Below are positions 23,784 to 35,205 of a stretch of 64,000 bases of DNA, piece by piece. The notes under the pieces were generated by a model. That model saw only the letters and a list, made by a program, of their open reading frames with translations, did not search any database and was not told the DNA's origin. The stretch covers positions 8,005,501 to 8,069,500 of the forward strand of contig NC_088310.1 of assembly GCF_910592395.1 (NCBI RefSeq), in the 5' to 3' direction. How positions within the stretch are numbered: the stretch's first letter is position 1; every line of letters begins with the position of its first letter. This DNA comes from Lineus longissimus (lineage: Eukaryota > Nemertea > Pilidiophora > Heteronemertea > Lineidae). Made by a program: the position numbers and the translations under genes.

Positions 23784-25597
23784 AGAGACAGGACTTGAAG
23801 TGTGTCAAAGAGGCTTTCACTTTTTGGTTGAGGTGGATCGCTGCCCAACTGAATCGACACCATAGGAAGGATAGAGAAGAAGGAGGAAGGGTAAATTACC
23901 CTTAGAAGGCACTGGTTATTGCTCCTTTTAACTCCACCACTCAAGAATGTCACCTGTTTATTGGTGACTGTGACATGAGTACTCGGGTTCTCATTTTAGC
24001 TTCTTGGAGTAACCAAGGACCGGGGTTGGTCCACAACAGGGTTACTGACACCGAGATAGTTTTGAGAATAGAATCCCATCCCCTGATGTCCATCGTCACT
24101 GTGACGATTGTTCAGTCATATTACAATAGGACAACCGTTGAACCTTTCACTTTTACAACAGAAAACAGTACCGGTGATTCCCTCTGGTGATTTGTAAAGG
24201 AACACCCAGGAATTTAAGTCACTCCTACTATTGTCGATAAGCAAAACTAAAAGTTTTCTCCTAAAAGTTTGAAAGGTTCCAATGAAATTATTAGCTTCAT
24301 CTATATCGAAAAATAATGCAACATCTGATATGTATCATTCCACAGTGACCTTCTCTCAATGGTCAACAATAACGAATTCATTGTATTTGGTCCGTTTGTG
24401 ACTTTTACCAATGAGGAATTAAATCATGGAGAGCACATTTGCTTACAGGCCAGCAGGATGAACACCTTAGGGCGTATTCGCATCAAATAAAGCCTTTTCC
24501 CAAGAAATCTATGATTGAATCTGTATGAAATCTCCACAGGCTTTCTAAACAAACATGTGATGCTTTATAGTACTCGGACGGTTTCATTCAAAAACTTTAG
24601 TTGGTGCACTGTGTTTCCTGGTGTCCCATGGACATTCTTTCTCAGAATATTGATATGCCTTATTATGAAAACTGTCCTTCTTATAACTGGATTATGATAT
24701 CCCGGGCAGAGCCTACTTATTTTCCCACCTATTCTTCCAAGGATGAGTTTGTAAATATATGTAATGGGCTCAGAGTGGTTCAACAAAGAACAGATAAAGA
24801 AATAAGTACTCCTACACCTATATGTATGCCCCTTTGTAAGTATCGTACATTACAAAGCAAGCTCCAGTATATGTCCCGGTGTCCGCTACTAACTTTTTTC
24901 AAGTCATGGAATAAATCTGGCCCAGTATGTCTAGCCAATCATTTATACCTTTTTCAACCCATTTGTGGTAGACTATCCGTAGGTAGGAGGAAACCAGCGG
25001 GACCTGAACATTGTGGGTTCTATCCCCAATTATAGTGGAATGTGTCAAATGCTCACAGTCACAGGAGCAAAGGCATACAGAAGCAGAAACACTGGATGAA
25101 AACCATGTCACTAAAGCAAAGTGCAGACAAGCAATTTTTATTGCAGTAATGTGCAACATTAATCACATTATCCCACTATCTCTCTCACAAGTTAACTTCC
25201 TGACCTTGCTTGAGAAAATCACCATTTCCCATTAGTTTTATGAGAATTTTTTCCAAAACTGTTCCAAAGTAAACGAATTCCCCTATCACTTTGAAAAGAA
25301 TGCATATACCGTCTAAAACGTATGGTGTAAGTGCATAAGTCTTTGTTTTTCTGAGTCGCCAAATAAACATGACCCCAATCCAGTGGGAGTTGTAAGCCTT
25401 CCTCAACATGGCCAACACCCCCTTGGCTATTTATCAGAAACTATTCAAATGAGTCCAGAAAAATATTGATACTGAATAACACAGAGATATAGGAAGATAT
25501 CAAGAAGACTAACAGTGAAGAATATGGCAATAGTTGAAAGTTTTCTTTAATTGTCAGCTCTAACAAAAAATAATTTTATTGCAACTAATACAACTAG

Positions 25598-25925
25598 CGG
25601 CGTGTTCAAGGTCAGTCCATCACCTTGAACAACTGGAGACAAGTTCAACAACAACTTCCAACAACTAAAGCCAAAGTCAAGGTCATTTCAGTCTGTCACC
25701 CTCAACAACTCTATGTAGAGCCAAGGTCAAGGTCATTTTAATTCATTAGCTTCACCAAATATAGCCAAAGTCAAGGTCATTTTAATACATCAGTTTGAAC
25801 AACTAAAGCCAAGTCGAGACTCAAGTTCACTTCAGTCCACAATGTCAACAACTAGAGCTAAGGTCAAGGATATTTCTGTCCACCAGCTCCAACAACTGAA
25901 GCCAAAGACAAGGTCATCTGAAGGC
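25598..25925. repeat. Degenerate tandem repeat of about 45-60 bp carrying TCAAGGTCA motifs
   Basis: About six or seven diverged units built on CAACAACTAAAGCCAAAGTC, AAGGTCATTTCAGTCCATCA and similar. Perfect TCAAGGTCA occurs at 25677-25685, 25727-25735 and 25771-25779, with near matches around 25861 and 25910. This 9-mer is the known monomer site of NR5A/ERR nuclear receptors. Whether it is used here is unknown. Confidence 0.7.
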
Positions 25926-26149
25926 CATAATTTCATTTTAATGTCACTTTATGGTAATGTTGTTTACTTTTGACTTTGTGTCAGTATAGTATTACAACCA
26001 TGCTTATATCCTCCCAATTTGTAACAAATCATATCAATATTGCATGAAAATCTCCAAAAACCATCTTATCAACATTCATTGTTTCCGGGCATCAGGGATC
26101 AGCTTATTTCAGGCCCACTAATGGGATATATGCGTTGTACAAACACAGA

Positions 26150-26397
26150 GGTGGCCAAACGAACTATTTGGGGCAAATTTATGTGACCTCAGTACATTTA
26201 ATAGCCTGGATTATCCTGTCCTGAGGCACAGAAGGAGGAACAAGGAGAAATCTCCTGGAGGTCATTTAGATAAGATCTCAAGGTCACTGCCTGAGGTCGT
26301 TCTGGGGAACTGTCAAGGTCATATAAGGTGCACTGACTTAGCAAAATGCAGAGGTGGCCAAAACGAATTATTTGGGGCAAATTTATCTGACCTTAGT
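26150..26397. repeat. Direct repeat of about 46 bp, 200 bp apart
   Basis: AGGTGGCCAAACGAACTATT...GGGGCAAATTTATGTGACCT at 26150-26192 recurs at 26351-26395 with few changes. The spacer includes TCAAGGTCA at 26278-26286 and 26313-26321. This is the remnant of a local duplication. Confidence 0.7.
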
Positions 26398-26588
26398 AGG
26401 AGAGGTTTTCTGAACAAGTACTGGTATGAAAAGTACCATAGATACATTAGCCGAGCATTCCAACCGCCACATTTAAAAGCTCACTAATTAAGCGCTTTGT
26501 AGCAGTGTACAAACTGCGCACAGGTCATACATCAAAAGTGCTCAAAGGTAGGTATTTTCTTCTGACACAGACTGTACAAGCACCTTAC

Positions 26589-26670
26589 CTCGAATTTCGT
26601 GCCTAACTTCGCTAAACTGGTGCGCCAACTTGTACTTCTTTCTGATGGGTCTTGGAATGGATTGAGACAT
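26589..26670 (-). CDS. Alternative first coding exon (26.6 kb)
   Basis: ATG at 26670 opens 27 codons plus one base, ending ATT CGA G|GTAAGG (phase 1; near-consensus 5' splice site). The product is short and basic (MSQSIPRPIRKKYKLAHQ...) and ends FSEVRHEIR. The charged, probably helical end is like that of the other first exons. It is too short to stand out as a long frame and was found by reading for phase-1 splice sites following an ATG. Taken with the sister exons it supports a multi-promoter gene. Alone it would be weak evidence. Confidence 0.65.
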
Positions 26671-26920
26671 CGCGTTTTGTTCTTCAGCAATCAGTCAAAC
26701 TGATGACAACCATATTCATCGCCCAATGACAAGAATCTAAATCCAATTAACGTCTCTGTGTAATACATGGCCCACGACAATGTCAATTTAACACTTGAGA
26801 AGTTACTGTAGATTTAGGTGACTATTTAGGGTTTACTTTTTGATAGCCTGAGACATATCTGGGCTGAAGCAAAATGTGGCCATTTTCCATAATTGATTTA
26901 CTTGTCAAATATACATCCAA

Positions 26921-27056
26921 GAATCTAATCTGAAGCCCATTTCATGCTTTCCCTTATCAGGATTGACTTTGATGTGTTCTTGAGGAAGGAATCTAATCTG
27001 TAGCCCATTTCATGCTTTCCCTTATCAGGATTGATTTTGATGAGTGCTCGAGCAAG
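26921..27056. repeat. 68-bp tandem duplication
   Basis: GAATCTAATCTGAAGCCCAT...TTATCAGGATTGACTTTGAT (26921-26988) is followed immediately by a second copy beginning at 26989. The copies differ at only a few bases, so the duplication is recent. Confidence 0.92.
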
Positions 27057-28494
27057 GTTACTTATGAACACAACTGTAATCACTAAAGGAAGAGTGGCTC
27101 AAGATGATAAATGGCCGACACTTATGAAGTTTACTGCGTTTCTGTATGGAGGTCAGTCATGGGATGTTCGTGTATCAGAAAACTGTCAAACGTTCTTTGA
27201 AATGATTGTGCACATTGCTGGATGTATATTTGCAGCACTCCCTTCACAGCAAGTTTCAGCAAATTAGCATGCATGGTAACATGCCCTATAGCATTCTTTG
27301 TAGCTGCATTTCTATTTTCCAGACCCACCGGTAAATACGGATGACGTACCCCTTTAATGCAATTTCTTGATATGTCAGACAGAGTCACAATGCCCATCAA
27401 CGGTACCTATAGAAAACATTGATCAAAACTGAATTGCCTATTAAACTCGCTGGTTTGAGTAGTCTTATAACAATTGACAAATATCATATCGTGTGGTAGA
27501 CGCAAAAAAAATTGAATGTCCAACACAGTAATACCTTATTGACGGTTGTGCACGATATTATATCCATAAAGAAATAATTTTCAATTATGATATACGCGCA
27601 GTAGAGTTACAGTGGTATAGTTAAAGTTACTTATTTTCATAGTTATTCTGCAGTATCTTTATACTTTTCAATCGGGCTAATTCTTTCACCTCTTTTCCAA
27701 AAATTCAAAACACTGCAAAATTATTTTCAATGACTCTAGTTTCATCCATCTAAGACCGCTTCAATAATTACGATGAAACCAACACATAAGCCAGACCAAA
27801 ATATGATATCCTGATCTTCAGGCCAATAGGTGGTGCACCAACCCATTTCCTCTCCTAGTTAAACATGTTGAATGGTATCGAAACTTCATGCGCTCATCTG
27901 GGAGCCTTACTTGAGTATTTGGGAAAGGTCGTAGATCATTGAAACTTAAGTCTTACAATCATAGACCAATCAACCATACATATATACTAGAAAAGAAATA
28001 CTGGGCTTTTTATCATTTTCACTGATCCCGTAATAATAGTTACTAGCATTATACCAGATGCGCAGGCTGGATGAAATGGGCTATACCTTGATATGCATGG
28101 GCCGAAAGATTGAATTGCAATGAAAATCTAATGCAATATCAAAGGGGCCATATCAATAGTTATATGAGTCCATCCCGCTAGCTAGGCCTTGATATCATAA
28201 CTTATAGTGGACTGAAATGGCTGAAAGTCAACAGAAGTAATAGAGGCCTTCGGTAAACAGTATCACTGGCATGTCAAAAGGCTTGAATATGTCCATCGAA
28301 ATGGGAAAGCCTTCCAACGCAAATCAATCAATATTGAAAGCAAATACAACACAAAAATCAATAGAAATAGCTATATTTACATACGTTGATCTAAAGAGAG
28401 AGCCCTTAATCTACCAAGTGAGACCTTAATCTATCAAGTGAGACCTTAATCTACAACTAGAGTGAAACCTTAATGCATGATTATCAGTACCTAC
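27057..28494. other. Non-coding stretch with a small tandem repeat
   Basis: Three units of about 20 bp (GTGAGACCTTAATCTAYCAA) lie at about 28400-28470, just downstream of the 28.5 kb first exon in transcription order. Nothing else was supported. Confidence 0.4.
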
Positions 28495-28567
28495 CTCTTT
28501 TTCCTAAAATTCTCTGATTAATACTGGTACGTGTTTCTACCGATTCCTCAGAAGCCGACCGCCACAT
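28495..28567 (-). CDS. Alternative first coding exon (28.5 kb)
   Basis: ATG at 28567 opens 24 codons plus one base, ending AAA AGA G|GTAGGT (phase 1, strong 5' splice site). The product begins MWRSASEESVETRTS and ends INQRILGKR. It has no domain, and its acidic/Ser head followed by a basic helical end resembles the other exons. It is too short to have been noticed as a long ORF. The assignment depends on the clean frame, the strong splice site and the phase shared with six other exons on the same strand. Confidence 0.62.
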
Positions 28568-30366
28568 TTTTACTCGGGAGTTAATCTACCGCTTAATTAT
28601 CCTTCGAATTTAATCTAAACTCTGAATAATTAGAATCTTGACGTGAACCAGGCACTGCTGCGGTGTTGAATTGAAATTACGCCATTTTCCTGCGTTGTCG
28701 AGATATATCACAGATTTTGCAGAGTCGCTGAGTTGATAGAGCTGCCACACAACACACATCAAGCCGGGTTACAATACTCCCAACGGGCCTTTGGAACCAC
28801 CAAGGCCCGTACCCAGTCACCTCGCATTAAGCCATAGGGGTGTCAGGCATAGCGATTCGACAATATTTACACCGAATTTTATTCAAACAGACGAATATGA
28901 CCTACTACAGGCTGGCTTCAGACATATCATGATTTCTTTCATGATTTTGAAGCCATACTTTTTCAACTGGTAGTTGTTTTCAACGAAATGTAAAAACTCG
29001 TAGCACCCATCACCCCTATTATCATTTTATTCAACGAAATATCGGATCGGGATCGAAGCAAAAGAAATCCCGAGGTGAATTATTTCCCATATAGAAACGT
29101 CTCTTCGGCTCAAACGAACATATAAATAAAATTATTCATTATGCACTGACAATAAAGGTGCAATAATAATAGACCGTTGCTTTTAAACATTCATTGAATG
29201 TTTAGAAAGTTGCATTTTGGAGTCAGGTCAAAGAACTGTTGTTCATCATATTCATAAAGAGATAATAGCCAGGGGTGGGGATCTCAAGCATGTAGGTGTT
29301 TATGTAAGATATGACAATTATGATTTAGAACTCATGACAGTTAACCCTTCACTTGATATAATAGGAGAACTACCGGTTAAGGTGACAAGTTTTACACATT
29401 TTTTGTCACTGGATTTTACGCTCTCATTTGTTTGGAATGTTGAGAAACCATATCTTCTGAGACCAGCAACTTAAAATCACAGGTAAATGACTCTCAGGGA
29501 AGAGTCACTCTATGTGACAATTTGTACCACTAACTGGTTCAGGACTAGCAGGATTTTCAGGAACTTCAAATCAATAAGTTTTTGGTAGCGCCCAATGGAC
29601 TCATCAACCCCCGCCGAGGCCGAGGACGGGGTCACATGCTGTTAAACCAAATTTATCCACGCAAAAGACGTGCCATATGAAGACCGGCAAGAGCCAATTT
29701 GAGAATTTCATCAATCATGACAAACTGCCGGTCAAACGCCACACTTGAAGCAGCTCGCAAACAATATCATAGTTTCCAAACATTTACGATATGTTCAAAG
29801 TGACCTGATATCTCTAAAGATCAACAGAATATGTCTAAAGGCTCAATACATCAAATATCAGTCTCTTGGACAAACTGGTTCGTTCACATTACACAAAAGA
29901 TGTGACAGATAAGATTTACTTTTCAATATGACTTTGTCTCGTTTCTTTCACCTAAAAGTACATAAGCTACTACTATTTTCGTCCATATATCAGGTCCTAA
30001 ACAAATGTGGCTTTCTACAGGTTGTACCAAATCTTTGTCCTCTGTAGAGGCGCTCGAGACATTCACAATCTAAGAATGGAATATAGCTGCAATAGTCACT
30101 TCTCTTGCAAATTTTGAGGCAAGGAGCCGACTAAATTTATTTTGGATATCGAGGCAAAAATTTTAATGTCATCTAATACTGAAAATTTAAATGAGAGGAT
30201 GCAAAACGAGCCAAAGCAATATCAAAGAAATCAAACCAGGAAAATCTTTAAAGTTAACAGAATTTTGTATCATTGATTTTACCATCAAACATATTTCTTA
30301 ATGTGTGGGCAGAGCGCTCTCTCTTTGTTGAAGTCCTTGATCCACTCAGGAATCTTTGAACATAAA
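28568..30366. other. Non-coding stretch
   Basis: A plus-strand frame at 29217-29474 (85 codons, MESGQRTVVHH...) has no splice or homology support. Nothing else was recognised. Confidence 0.35.
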
Positions 30367-30612
30367 CAGTGAAACCTCAAATAGCAGACACCTGTCTATT
30401 AAGGACAACCTGTCTTAAGGACAATCTCTTTATCAAGTACACCACATTTGATCCCTAATTGGTCAATTCCATTGAATTCAACCTCTGTAATAAAGTCACC
30501 TCTCGACTATGGACAATTTCCATTGAATCTAACCTCTGCAACCAGGGCAGCTCTCAACTAAGGACAGCTGCATTTGTAAGTCCCAAAGTTGGCCTTAATA
30601 GATATTTTCTTA
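30367..30612. repeat. Old copy of the pogo/Tigger-like miniature element
   Basis: Starts CAGTGAAACCTCAAATAGCA and keeps CTATTAAGGACAACCTGTC and TCCATTGAATTCAACCTCTG. The right end is decayed near 30600. It is more diverged than the copies at 978 and 47259. Confidence 0.65.
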
Positions 30613-33600
30613 AATCATACTAGCTAAAATCATCCGCTTTTATCAGTAGCATGTAGTGAAGGGGTTTCAAGGACTTTTGAATGACGACTAACATCAATCC
30701 GACTATTTTGCAAACCTTTTCAAAGGTTACACGCTAATCCAAAATGGTCAGGCTGGAACAGATAACCAGGTCAAATGGTTTGTTTAATTTCAACACAGGC
30801 TATGAAATCAAAATGACATCGTTTGAAAGGTCTATGTAGGTGACATATTCTATGACTGATGTAAATGGTTTACTGAAATTGTGGTATATCATCAACGCTT
30901 TTTGTTAGATTTCGTTTAATGGGGATAGCTGTGGAGTTTTAAATATAAATTTAAATCACCAAGTACAGTAAGTGCACCAGATAATTTATTTGGTACAGTA
31001 CATGTCTCAAATTAAGAGTGACAAATTCTTTTTTCAAATATTTTAGCACGCAATGACATTGAAAGAAGGTAGCAAAGTGCACTGTGACAAAGCTATGTCA
31101 CATGTAATTGTTGTTTTAATGCCAATTACTGAGAGACACCCCACCCAAGTTTGGGGCTGGTAACTTTTCTGAGAAGTGAGCTTGCCCTACTGGCAGCCAA
31201 ATATTTATTAATCTGCTTCTTCACTGCCATATGATAGCTGATAATATGGACTTGGCTTTTACCAACAGAAGCCCATGCGGTCTTGTAAGGTAACACCAAT
31301 CTCAATATGGAGTACGAATTTATTGACCTCCACATGCATAGCCGATATCTTTGATTAGCCCATTACCTGCATGCCACCATCGTGTCAAAACCTCCACGGC
31401 GTAAATCAAATATCAGCGTTCAATGTCACATCACAATCGGTGTGTTCAATGGAGTATGAACCTGTTCTTGGCAAAATTAGGACAAGGAAAAATCGCTTAG
31501 GATAAGCCTTTACTGGTGGGTTGCGACGAGCTATGGCTATGGGTGGGACGCCAAACTCAATGGGCCAGGCAGGTGGTGACGGTCAGTTACGTCACAACAG
31601 TTTTCGACGTTATCGAACTCTGTCATAGCGCAAAGATTCCCCTGAAACCTAGGGTTTTGTATCAGTGGAAGTTAGAGAAAACATCTTCTTTTGACTTGGC
31701 TGACACATCGAGCCAATTACTTACAAAATGTTACAAGTTCTTCTCATGCATGGTCTAGATCATCTGTGAAAGGAAAAGTTTTAGCATCAAGCCTTCACAG
31801 AGAGTAGAAGCTATCCATTGTGAAATTGTGCCTCCAAAAAACGTAGGGTTTATTTTTTCCTTTACATTTATATAAAAATTTTCTTATCACAGAAGACCTG
31901 TCAAAAAGCCACGTTTTGTTAGTATTCACGGTGTTATCATAATTGCCTTTTTTAATTTAGTCATAACGTCGAATTCCTGTGTGATTATCCGCAGTGTTTC
32001 CAACAATGTGGCGATGAACATGTTGTCTGGCGTTTCTGTTATGCCCAGTGGCAGTAGTGCACAGTAGTCAGGGATGCATGCTTTCTTGGTTGGAGCTGCT
32101 CAAGCAGTTTTGAATGAAAGGAAAGGGAGGCAGAGTGAAGTATCGTATTGTGTATTTGCTACATATTCTGAAAACAAATTGCAATAATGTAACCCAGCCG
32201 GCATGGAAACAATCACACTGGACGTGATCTTTCTTTTAATGGCAGGCCTGAAGATCTTCTTCTGTGAAAAGATGAATGCAAGGAAAAGACCATTTGTAAA
32301 AAGAGAAGGTTACTTGACACCAGAATCAGTATGATGTTAAGATTTAGGTCCAGGTCATCTCATTATTCTCAAGAATATCAATATAAATGCTGTGATCACC
32401 AAAGTAACTGGTGGACTGAATAATACTGTACATAATCTATTTTGAACAAATCTAAGATAATTAATTAGCTGTAATGATTATCATAACTAATCAAGGAGAC
32501 TAAGATGCTCACTAAAGCTTCTTGGTCCTACTTCCAAGATCTTCATGGAAAGAGCTGGTCGTTCAATCTTCCAACTCGAAGTTGTTTGTCAGGTAGGACC
32601 CTTCAGCTAACAAGTGTAAATCTACTAGTGGAACATTGTTCGTAATCTGTTAACCCGGACTAGCGAAGACCATGCACTACTACAACTAAGGAAGTCTGGC
32701 ATTCGAATCTGGTATAACTATTAATGTACATGTTATGTACATGTACAAGCATTTATATTACAACTCATCCCTGCTTGCGGTCTTCACTAGTTTCGTCCAT
32801 AATTTTGTTATATGGGCCCATGCAGTCTGCCCTGGATCTCATCAGCAGGTTGGCACACCACTAGAACTTGAGCCAACAAGAACAGAAGTTAACAAGAACA
32901 AAACTAATGAAACAAAACTGGTTGGTAGAAAAGTTAAACTGGAAATGACCCTGATTATTAATTCCTCTTGTCAATATGGTGGTCGTGACAAGGACATCCA
33001 TACATGTATGTTTTCTTAAACATTGGGCAAAACAATAAGAACACCATTGCACCTTGACTACGCAGTGACCCTGTTTGGAGACATAGTGTAAATTGTTATG
33101 CATCCAAGACCATGATGAGAGATTGTGACTTGGTCTCTTCAAATGTGTTGGTTGTGACAAATTCAATGTCTCCCTGGATGATAAATTGGACAAGAAATGT
33201 AAGTGCAGGTCAACTGCCTTGGCAGAGAGTTTCTGGACGATATGTTTTGGTACAGCTTCTGAAGTGTTCTGGAACTCATTTTCTTGACGGGCTCGAGGGA
33301 TGTCCAATGCCATTACATTTATATCATGGCCTTCGTATCAGCAAGTGCCAGAGAGAAGGCCTTTCAAAAAGCTAAAAAGGTTTGAATTTCGCGCCCAAAC
33401 GCGGTGAGGAAGAGTGGCTTGTGAGCTCTATTAAGACTCAGCATTATCTTTTCATTCGTGGTGTATGAAACCCAAGAACAAAAATGTTTTCGTAACGAGA
33501 ACTCACAATTATAAGGCCTGGTCAACCTCTTGACCAAGTATTTAGAACCATATTGATATAGATTATTTGTTAATACATTTAAATTTGGCTGTTATTTGAT

Positions 33601-33724
33601 ATTTGATTAACCCTTCCGCAACATGTACTTTACTGCTATATTTTCTCATATAACCCCATTACAACACATGTGCTGCCATCTATAAAAAATGTAAAATACA
33701 AACTGCTTTTGACTGCTTGATTTC
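30613..33724. other. Non-coding stretch
   Basis: The largest frame (minus 32861-33313, 150 codons) has no recognisable domain, and its complement is also open in part. I treat both as chance frames. No promoter or RNA gene was supported. Confidence 0.35.
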
Positions 33725-33930
33725 ATGACAGTAGCCTTTTGGGGGGGGCAGGAGGTCTGGTGTATTTCTCCATAGTTGGAAAAAAGCTTATTAAAGGGGG
33801 CCTGCCCTTAACGTCTCACAAATACATGTTATTCCTGCAGATTTGGGACAAAAAGTAGTGACCCACCCCTCGCCCAGGCAGCCTGTTGCCCCGGCCCACC
33901 CCCTCAGAACCAGGCCCTGGTATTTGCACT
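33725..33930. repeat. Dispersed repeat fragment, shared with 37610-37745
   Basis: Both places contain CAGATTTGGGACAAAAAGTRGTG followed by a C-rich tract (GTCCCCCCGCCC-like or CACCCCTCGCCC-like) and are preceded by an AAAGGG-type purine stretch. Type of element unknown. Confidence 0.5.
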
Positions 33931-34271
33931 CGAGTCCAATACAAGCAACTCAAGTTCCTCACTCTCTCACATTGGCTTGATGGCAGCACTGCACACAGAT
34001 GAACGTTTATAACGGAATATCAATAACATGCCCCCAGACAAAACGTACACAGTATGTGTGTGAGTAAGATTCAGATAGATGGCAGCACCACACTGTGTAT
34101 AGTCATGGAGAATTGAACTGAATTGGAATCTATACTATAATGCGCGTTGTGGCCGCTAAATAGGAGGCGATTTTTGTTTCAAAATTGGGCCTCGAAAATG
34201 CGTCGAATTCTTGCAACTTTTGGTTTCGTAGGTGTGGATCATAAGTAAGAGTGTCACTGAGGGTGTCATAC

Positions 34272-34365
34272 GTCGAATATCTTGGTGGTTTTGGAATAAA
34301 TAACAATTTTGTGGAGATGCCGTCAACTGGAGAGCTCCAAGTAATCTCTTCGCCGAGAAGTCCAT
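34272..34365 (-). CDS. Possible alternative first coding exon (34.3 kb)
   Basis: ATG at 34365 opens 31 codons plus one base, ending ATT CGA C|GTATGA (phase 1). The product begins MDFSAKRLLGALQLT and ends QNHQDIR. The last base is C, as in the 42.4 kb exon, rather than G as in the others. The splice site is only fair. In favour: it lies 60-150 bp downstream, on the minus strand, of a dense CCAAT/CRE/YY1 promoter-like block that otherwise has no gene. Against: the frame stays open past the proposed splice site to 34156, so the site is not forced. Confidence 0.38.
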
Positions 34366-34419
34366 CAGTTATCTCTCTGCATTATTACCGTCACGAAAAT
34401 TGCCGAGCCACCTCCCACC

Positions 34420-34530
34420 TCCGCTATCAACCAATCAGATGTCCAGTTCAAATGGTCCCTTCCATGCGCGCATCATCCACCAATCACAATCGACGTCACT
34501 GACGCCAGCATGCAAGATGGCGGCGCCCAT
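34420..34530. promoter_or_regulatory. Dense CCAAT/CRE/YY1 promoter-like block, possibly bidirectional
   Basis: Two CCAAT boxes (AACCAATCAG at about 34426 and CACCAATCAC at about 34479), a CRE-like CGACGTCACTGACG at about 34490-34503 and a perfect YY1 motif AAGATGGCGGC at 34512-34522, all within about 100 bp of CpG-containing sequence. On the plus strand the YY1 motif contains an ATG that opens a 43-codon frame (MAAPISEGKM..., to the stop at 34646-34648). On the minus strand the possible first exon at 34272-34365 follows. Motif presence is direct; use as a promoter is inferred. Confidence 0.5.
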
Positions 34531-34984
34531 ATCTGAAGGAAAAATGCTGCTTTTCCACCTCGAGACGGCCATTTATTCACAAATAGCTCATCTTAGGACA
34601 CAATGTACCCAACGGGAGACAAGATTTACGCACACACCGGTAACTTAAACCATTCAGGCGCTAATCGCTGGCTGATATCGAGTACATCACCAGTCTGCAC
34701 CATCTTGGTTTTCCGAGAATTGGTTTAGCATTGTGGACGCCTGTACATCATGTACATGGTTACATAGTTCCGTTTTCAAGAAGTATTACACTCATGAAAA
34801 AAAGTGTTACTCACAAACCAGCACCCCATTTACACCAAACCCACAACATACCAGCACCCACACAATCCGATTTTTATACCTCGAACAGCCCGCGCCTCGG
34901 GTATATGCTAGTAGAAGGAAAGGAAGGACTGGACTGGTTTGGAAAAGCACTCCCTTGATCTATCAGGAAGTGCCCTATTAGGGA

Positions 34985-35205
34985 CTAACCTTGGAACAGG
35001 GGTGGATGTGCCAGTATTTTCTTTACTCCACTGGTAAAAGGAACCGCAGCTTCATTCCAATACAAAGCACGGAGAAATCTAGGATTAAGTGTCTTGCTCA
35101 AGGACTCAAAGACAGAACAGCAGTGATCCTTCTGGGCATCGAACCAACAACCTCCCGATTATGAGTCCGGTGCTCTATCAACCACTATTCCACTGTAATC
35201 TCCTT
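34985..35205 (-). repeat. tRNA-derived SINE with a conserved-type central domain
   Basis: Read on the minus strand from about 35200. The tRNA-like head has an A-box-like GGTTGATAGAGCACCGGACT, a CAT anticodon-like loop in CTCATAATC and the B box GGTTCGATGCC. It is followed by a body containing CTTGAGCAAGACACTTAAT (35083-35101). A 'CCTTGAGCAAG.CACTTAA' core is typical of the shared central domains of several ancient SINE superfamilies (recalled from the literature; which domain was not checked). It is not a functional tRNA: the acceptor stem does not pair. Confidence 0.75.

Larger units (their letters stand above)
23784..26588. other. Non-coding stretch with degenerate tandem repeats
   Basis: No supported gene. 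Plus-strand frames around 24515-25235 have no recognisable domain. A minus-strand frame at 25185-25418 has a membrane-like composition but no start context or relatives visible. It may be a fragment of a mobile element, which I cannot show. The degenerate repeats are listed separately. Confidence 0.35.

Noticed and set aside
24515-25035. 144-codon plus-strand frame
   Set aside because: No family signal; contains a tRNA-like B-box sequence, suggesting repeat-derived DNA.
32861-33313. 150-codon minus-strand frame
   Set aside because: No recognisable domain, complement partly open, no splice or start context.
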